Part shown: one piece after another, positions 5,943 through 10,722 of the stretch | Layout: each line of letters begins with the position of its first letter | Numbering within the stretch: position 1 is the first letter of the stretch | Source of the DNA: SAR324 cluster bacterium | GTDB taxonomy: Bacteria > SAR324 > JACQKK01 | Direction of reading: 5' to 3' | NCBI GenBank assembly: GCA_027296185.1 | Contig: JAPUJL010000405.1 | Span: 1 to 10,722 of the forward strand | Length of the DNA: 10,722 nucleotides | The notes under the pieces: generated by a model | Database searches by the model: none | What the model was told of the DNA's origin: nothing | What the model saw: the letters and a program-made list of their open reading frames with translations, nothing else | Program-made: the position numbers and the translations under genes

Positions 5943-6043
5943 GCGCGGCAACCTCGATGGGCTTCGCACCCCTCGAGACCGGCGGCGGTCCAGCGGATGG
6001 GCCGAGGGAATACCCCTCTCCAGCAGCGGCGCGATTCAGGTTC

Positions 6044-6826
6044 ATGTCCCGTCAGATCCACCCCACGGCGATCGTCGATCCGAAGGCCGAGCTCGAGGAG
6101 AACGTAACGGTCGGCGCATACAGCGTGATCGGGCCGGGGGTTTCCATCGGCGGCGACTGCGAGTTGTTCAACCACGTGACGGTCGCCGGGCCCACGGCGA
6201 TCGGCCCGGGCAACCGCATCTTCCCCAACGCCTGCATCGGCCTCGACCCTCAGGACAAGAAATATCATGGGGAGGCGAACTCGCGCCTGGAGATCGGCGC
6301 GGGCAACACGTTCCGCGAGAGCGTCACGGTGAGCCGGGGCTCCGAGGCGGGGGGTGGCGTCACGCGGGTGGGGGACGAGAACTGGATCATGGCCTACTGC
6401 CACATCGCCCACGATTGCACGATCGGCAACGCCACCGTCTTCGCCAACGGCACGACCCTGGCGGGCCACGTGGCGGTCGAGGACCGGGTCACACTGGGCG
6501 GGTTCACCGCGATCCACCAGTTCTGTTCGGTGGGAGAACTGGCCATCACCGGGGGACTGAGCAAGGTCACCCAGGACATCCCGCCCTACGTCATCGCCGA
6601 CGGCAACCCGCTCCGCCCCCGCGGAATCAACAAGATCGGTCTGGAAAGGAACGGCGTCCCGGCGGAGGAATCCGACCGGATCCAAAAGGCCTACAAAATC
6701 TTCTACCGCAGCCGGCTGACCGCCCAGGAGGCCATTGCCCGGCTGAAGGAGGAACTGGGTGAATCACCCGCGGTGCGCAAGTTCATCGAGTTCGTCTCCA
6801 ATTCCCAGCGCGGCGTGTGCCGCTGA
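6044..6826 (+). CDS. lpxA: Acyl-ACP:UDP-N-acetylglucosamine O-acyltransferase LpxA
   Basis: The 260-residue enzyme transfers a 3-hydroxyacyl chain from ACP to UDP-GlcNAc, the first step of lipid A synthesis. The protein is a left-handed parallel beta helix of hexapeptide repeats (VTVGAYSVIGPGVSIG, CTIGNATVFANGTTLAGHV) followed by a helical C-terminal domain from about 190 (KIGLERNGVPAEESDRI, KIFYRSRLTAQEA). The catalytic His is His123 in YCHIAHDC (118-125), matching E. coli His125. His142 and His158 match E. coli His144 and His160. Gly171 lies where E. coli has Gly173, the ruler residue permitting long acyl chains, so a C14-like hydroxyacyl donor is inferred. Length matches the family (262 in E. 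coli). ATG 6044 gives the usual start, with only a poor AGG site. No lpxD, fabZ or lpxB lies beside it, which is unusual. Confidence 0.95.
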   Translation: MSRQIHPTAIVDPKAELEENVTVGAYSVIGPGVSIGGDCELFNHVTVAGPTAIGPGNRIFPNACIGLDPQDKKYHGEANSRLEIGAGNTFRESVTVSRGSEAGGGVTRVGDENWIMAYCHIAHDCTIGNATVFANGTTLAGHVAVEDRVTLGGFTAIHQFCSVGELAITGGLSKVTQDIPPYVIADGNPLRPRGINKIGLERNGVPAEESDRIQKAYKIFYRSRLTAQEAIARLKEELGESPAVRKFIEFVSNSQRGVCR

Positions 6827-6840
6827 GCCCATAGGGGGAA

Positions 6841-7030
6841 GTCCGAGCATGGCGGTGGTTCCCATTCTTTGCCGTCGCTTCGATGCGATTCCGCGGGCAG
6901 GGAGTCAACCCGAGGGCAGCAGCGAATCTCCCTGCGGGACTGCGGAAGCCGCTCCCGGCGGCGCGGGACCGAGTTGCTTCCCTCCGCTCGGCATGACGGG
7001 CGGGTCGGCGTCTCCGGCGGCGGGGGAGGC
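6841..7030. repeat. Structured lpxA-argJ intergenic segment, possibly a dispersed repeat
   Basis: The 239-nt spacer has no convincing gene. GCAGGGAG (6897-6904) and CTCCCTGC (6928-6935) form a perfect 8-bp stem with a 23-base loop, and a smaller GCCGC/GCGGC hairpin follows. The segment ends in CCGCTCGGCATGACGGGC (about 6976-6993). On the minus strand this reads GTCATGCCGAGCGGAGGGA, resembling the 'GTCATTCCGAGCGAAGCGAGG' type of short intergenic repeat seen in many bacterial genomes. Assignment rests on that resemblance only. No promoter was evident. Confidence 0.35.
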
Positions 7031-7065
7031 TTAATCGAAATGAACCCATTGCCCGATCGGGAACG

Positions 7066-8241
7066 GTGACCGCGGCCCCAATGCCGGTGCCCGGCTTTTC
7101 CTGGTGCGGTATCAACGCCGGCATCAAGGACGACACCCTGGACTTCGGGGTGATCCGCGCCGACCGCCCCTGCGCCGCGGCGGCGGTGTTCACCCGCAAC
7201 AACTTCCCGGCGGCGCCCGTGATCCTGGGGCGGGAGCGGGTGCGCGGGGGACGCCTGCAGGCGGTGGTGGTCAACTCGAAGAACGCCAATGCCGCCACGG
7301 GGGAGGGCGGGCTCCGCGACGCCCAGCGCATGACCGAGACCCTCGGCGCGGCGCTGGGAATCGACCCGGTGCTGATCCTGCCCAGCTCCACCGGCGTGAT
7401 CGGCGTGGCCCTGCCCATGGAGCGGATCGAGGCAGCCTGCCGGCGCGCGGGGGACGAGCTCGAGTGCGGCGCGGAAGCCATCGAGCAGTTCGCCCGGGCG
7501 ATCATGACCACCGACACCCGGCCCAAGACGGTCTCGGTGCGCTGCGGGGAAGCCACGCTCACCGGCGTGGCCAAGGGCGCGGGGATGATCGAGCCGAACA
7601 TGGCGACCCTGCTGGCCTATATCGCCACCGATGCCGCCTGCGAGGCGCCGGCGCTGCAGGCCATGCTGCGCCGGGCGGTGGACGGCTCCTTCAACCGCAT
7701 CACCATCGACAGCGATACCTCCACCAACGACACGGTGCTCGTGCTGGCCAACGGCCTGGTGGGCGCGGTGGAGCCCGCGGAATTCGAGACGGCGCTGGCC
7801 GGGGTGTGCCTGCACCTGGCCAAGGAGATCGTGCGGGACGGCGAGGGCGCGACCAAGCTGATCGAGCTCACCGTCTCCGAGGCGCCCTCCCCCGAGGCGG
7901 CGCTGGCCATCGCCCGGTCGGTGATCAATTCGCCCCTGGTCAAGACGGCGATCTACGGCGCCGACCCCAACTGGGGCCGGTTCGTGATGGCCATCGGCAA
8001 GGTGTTCGACCATCCCGTGCCCCTGGAAGGGCTCGGCATCCGCTTCGGGGACGATGCCGCGGGGCTGGCGATCACCGCGGAAGCCCAACCGCCGGACGTG
8101 CTGGAGCGCATCCGGGAATACCTCCGCGGCGACGAACTGCGCATCGAGTTGCGGCTGGGCCGGGGCAACGCCCGCGAGACCGTGTGGGGCTGTGACCTGA
8201 CCGAGGGTTACATCCGCGAGAACGCCTACTACACGACCTGA
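7066..8241 (+). CDS. argJ: Glutamate N-acetyltransferase ArgJ (arginine biosynthesis)
   Basis: The 391-residue ornithine acetyltransferase moves the acetyl group from N-acetylornithine to glutamate, closing the cyclic arginine pathway. Some ArgJ enzymes also use acetyl-CoA; the sequence does not settle which applies. Like other ArgJ proteins it should self-cleave at KGAGMIEPNMA|TLLAY, giving alpha (1-180) and beta (from catalytic Thr181) chains. The oxyanion-hole motif SSTGVIG (107-113) is intact. Other family blocks are VVVNSKNANAATG (67-79, where Gly usually stands in place of the Lys), SFNRITIDSDTSTNDT, INSPLVKTAIYGADPNWGR and the C-terminal RENAYYTT. GTG 7066 is used here; ATG 7081 is an equally possible start, since ribosome binding is weak for both. 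It is probably its own transcription unit. Confidence 0.95.
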   Translation: MTAAPMPVPGFSWCGINAGIKDDTLDFGVIRADRPCAAAAVFTRNNFPAAPVILGRERVRGGRLQAVVVNSKNANAATGEGGLRDAQRMTETLGAALGIDPVLILPSSTGVIGVALPMERIEAACRRAGDELECGAEAIEQFARAIMTTDTRPKTVSVRCGEATLTGVAKGAGMIEPNMATLLAYIATDAACEAPALQAMLRRAVDGSFNRITIDSDTSTNDTVLVLANGLVGAVEPAEFETALAGVCLHLAKEIVRDGEGATKLIELTVSEAPSPEAALAIARSVINSPLVKTAIYGADPNWGRFVMAIGKVFDHPVPLEGLGIRFGDDAAGLAITAEAQPPDVLERIREYLRGDELRIELRLGRGNARETVWGCDLTEGYIRENAYYTT

Positions 8242-8399
8242 GCCGGCAGCTCGCGCCGGCGCCAGTTTCCGGGCGGCGCCCCACCTTGGGACCGGCGGGT
8301 CTACCCGCAGTGGTGCCGGGGTGCCTGAATTTATTTGTGTTGCCGGGGCAAAACGGTTAAGTTGGCTGGAATTATCTAATCTCAAAAGGAATTTGCGAG
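8242..8399. other. argJ 3' hairpins and AT-rich leader of the downstream gene
   Basis: Directly after the argJ stop, GCCGGC (8242-8247) pairs with GCCGGC (8255-8260). GGCGCC at 8258-8263 can alternatively pair with GGCGCC at 8275-8280, so the hairpins compete. A GCGGGT/ACCCGC hairpin is at 8295-8308. None has a T tract, so termination would be non-canonical. From about 8325 the DNA becomes clearly AT-richer (AATTTATTTGTG, AATTATCTAATCTC), as expected for a promoter. A TCTAAT (8375-8380) resembles a -10 box but has no good -35 partner. Confidence 0.4.
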
Positions 8400-9011
8400 A
8401 TGGCCGCGCCCGGGGTTGAATTCTTTTTCGATTACGCGAGCCCCTACGCCTACATGGGTTCCTTGAAGATCGAGGAGGCGGTGAACCGGCACGGCGGCCA
8501 ACTGAGCTGGAAACCGATGGTGCTCGGGTTCGTGTTTCAGGCCATCGGCTTCGAGGCCCCCATGACCCAAGGCAAGAACCCCAAGTCCGATTACCTGCTC
8601 CAGGACCTGCAGAATCTCTCGGAGGCCTACGGTGCGCCCTACAAGCCCCGCACCGATTTCATCATCCGCTCCATCCTTGCGCTGCGCGCGACCCTGTGCA
8701 TCCCGGACGGCCCTGAGCGGGCCAAGGCGGTGCACGGCCTCTTCCACGGCGCCTGGGGGGAGGACCTGGACCTCAATCAACCGGAGGTGGTGGCTGGGCT
8801 GCTGGACAAGGCGGGCTTCGAGGGTGCTAAACTGGTGGAGCGCACCCAGGAACCGGAAATCAAGCACCAGCTCAAGGCGAATACCGACGAGGCGGTGCAG
8901 CGGGGCGCCTTCGGGGCGCCGACCATGTTTATCGACAGCGGGCGGATGTTCTGGGGACACGACCGCATCGACGTGCTGGACCATTTCCTCGGCCAGGCGG
9001 CCGGGGCCTGA
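8400..9011 (+). CDS. DsbA-fold 2-hydroxychromene-2-carboxylate isomerase-like protein (kappa GST type)
   Basis: The 203-residue protein has the thioredoxin-like fold shared by DsbA, FrnE, kappa-class glutathione transferases and the naphthalene-pathway HCCA isomerase. The N-terminal FFFDYASPYAYMGS (8-21) places a Ser (Ser14) where glutathione is activated in HCCA isomerases; there is no CxxC, so it is not a disulfide oxidase. The helical insert (about 50-160) and the C-terminal RGAFGAPTMFIDSGRMFWG (169-187, with the cis-Pro at 174) followed by HDRIDVLDHFL complete the family pattern. Length is normal. ATG 8400 has AAGGAA at 8 nt spacing. No aromatic-degradation genes lie nearby, so a glutathione-linked isomerase or detoxification role is only inferred. 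There is no signal peptide, so it should be cytoplasmic. Confidence 0.85.
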   Translation: MAAPGVEFFFDYASPYAYMGSLKIEEAVNRHGGQLSWKPMVLGFVFQAIGFEAPMTQGKNPKSDYLLQDLQNLSEAYGAPYKPRTDFIIRSILALRATLCIPDGPERAKAVHGLFHGAWGEDLDLNQPEVVAGLLDKAGFEGAKLVERTQEPEIKHQLKANTDEAVQRGAFGAPTMFIDSGRMFWGHDRIDVLDHFLGQAAGA

Positions 9012-10271
<1,260 letters not shown>

Positions 10272-10299
10272 CCGCGGCTACCGAGCCCTCCCTGATTGG

Positions 10300-10319
10300 C
10301 GCGGGCGTCCCTGCCCGCG
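10300..10319 (+). other. 7-bp hairpin 28 nt after the mreB stop
   Basis: CGCGGGC (10300-10306) pairs perfectly with GCCCGCG (10313-10319) across a six-base loop. It is followed by ATCTCGCTGG and not by a T tract, so intrinsic termination is doubtful. It may stabilise the mRNA 3' end or belong to the repeat family nearby. Confidence 0.4.
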
Positions 10320-10424
10320 ATCTCGCTGGCCCGATGCCGTATCCATCGACTGTTCGTCTCTGGAACGCGTCATCCGGCGCAACCTCTTTCGGCCGTTCGT
10401 TCATCTGTTCCATGGGGGAGCCCC

Positions 10425-10444
10425 GTCCTGAGCCCGTCGAAGGA
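10425..10444. repeat. Short dispersed-repeat motif GTCCTGAGCCCGTCGAAGGA
   Basis: This 20-mer closely resembles the 'GTCCTGAGCTTGTCGAAGGAC' intergenic motif that recurs in many bacterial genomes, usually as hairpin arms. Only one copy is visible here, so the assignment depends on recognition of the motif and not on repetition within the window. Confidence 0.4.
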
Positions 10445-10473
10445 GGGGGGCACCGGGTAAGAATTGGCGGTCC

Positions 10474-10652
10474 ACCTCAGCCCCTCTCCCGAGGGAGAAG
10501 GGAGAGGTGCTTGCTTCTAATCGGCCTATTGACGCCTTGGGGGCGAGGCGCTTTGCAAGGCCCGCCTGCCTCACCCCCGAGCCTCCAGAGCCCCGATCCA
10601 CCACGCCGCCCCCCCCTCTCCATGGCATGGAGAGGGGGCCGGGGGGTGAGGT
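10474..10652. repeat. MITE-like element of ~179 bp with inverted ends and internal hairpins
   Basis: The left end reads ACCTCAGCCCCTCTCC (from 10474). The right end, read on the minus strand from 10652, is ACCTCA-CCCCCCGG-CCCCCTCTCC, so the two ends are inverted versions of the same theme. Internal hairpins are CCTCTCCC/GGGAGAGG (10483-10490 with 10500-10507) and a perfect 12-bp stem, CCCCCTCTCCAT/ATGGAGAGGGGG (10612-10623 with 10627-10638, three-base loop). CCTCACCCCC (10569-10578) also pairs with GGGGGTGAGG (10642-10651) around the latter. No transposase is present. It may instead be two adjacent copies of a smaller repeat in opposite orientation. Confidence 0.45.
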
Positions 10653-10722
10653 CATCCCGGCGGCCCATCCACGTACGGCGCGAATTCCGCCTCTGGCGGG
10701 ACGCCCGTTGGGCGCCTCTAAT

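Larger units (their letters stand above)
5647..6043. other. Divergent rplY-lpxA regulatory region (no gene)
   Basis: This 397-nt region separates rplY (leftward) from lpxA (rightward). It holds a good minus-strand promoter (5800-5828), a leader hairpin (5721-5743), a weaker plus-strand promoter (5914-5942) and a 10-bp direct repeat over that promoter. No tRNA, and no trace of the prs gene that often precedes rplY, was found. Open frames that cross it are GC-driven and look non-coding. Confidence 0.6.
10272..10722. other. 451-nt gene-free region downstream of mreB, rich in inverted repeats
   Basis: No plausible coding frame was found on either strand; the open frames are Arg/Pro/Gly-rich and follow repeat sequence. 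mreC, the usual next gene, is absent up to the window edge. The region carries a hairpin at 10300-10319, a short CCTGAGCCCGTCGAAGGA block (10427-10444), and a repeat element bounded by inverted arms (10474-10652). A CGCCC/GGGCG hairpin lies at 10702-10714. Confidence 0.6.

Noticed and set aside
6703..8385. Minus-strand open frame of 560 codons antisense to argJ
   Set aside because: It covers argJ end to end, is rich in Arg, Gly, His and Pro without any family motif, and arises from the GC-rich third positions of the real gene.

Overview
The window is high-GC DNA from a flagellated Gram-negative bacterium: fliN indicates a flagellum, lpxA indicates lipid A, and mreB indicates a rod-type wall machinery. 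The order rplY-pth-rpsF-rpsR-rplI-dnaB is a widespread bacterial housekeeping block. Its form here, with a 'Ctc-type' L25 carrying a long acidic tail, is common in Desulfobacterota (deltaproteobacterial) and similar lineages. I cannot place the organism more precisely from the sequence alone.

Layout. At the left edge is the 3' end of an unidentified + strand gene with an acidic Ala/Pro/Glu-rich tail (ends 296). It converges on a minus-strand series that, read leftward, is rplY (L25), pth, rpsF (S6), rpsR (S18), rplI (L9), dnaB and fliN. The rplY-to-rplI part is tightly packed (gaps of 41, 46, 3 and 4 nt) and looks like one translation operon driven by a good sigma-70-type promoter at 5800-5828. 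dnaB follows after a 342-nt spacer with two strong stem-loops, and fliN follows after 112 nt with its own weak candidate promoter. A divergent intergenic region (5647-6043) separates this from four + strand genes: lpxA, argJ, a DsbA-fold 2-hydroxychromene-2-carboxylate isomerase-like gene, and mreB. The last 450 bases hold no gene, but they carry inverted repeats typical of short dispersed intergenic elements.

Functions. The minus-strand block supplies ribosomal proteins, peptidyl-tRNA recycling and the replicative helicase. The + strand genes cover lipid A synthesis, arginine biosynthesis, a glutathione-type isomerase or oxidoreductase, and cell shape. They are spaced 117-239 nt apart and are probably separate transcription units.

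Most notable observations. (1) mreB carries an in-frame tandem duplication of 23 codons covering its phosphate-2 ATP-binding motif. The copies differ at 10 of 69 nucleotides but at only one residue, and third-position codon preference shifts at the junction. This points to a mosaic of two mreB alleles, to an old duplication kept under selection, or to an assembly chimera. (2) FliN has a long acidic N-terminal extension with three near-perfect copies, plus one degenerate copy, of the short motif LDSDLESMLGD. (3) L9 and L25 both end in long acidic tails. No CRISPR array, tRNA, rRNA, transposase or phage gene was seen.
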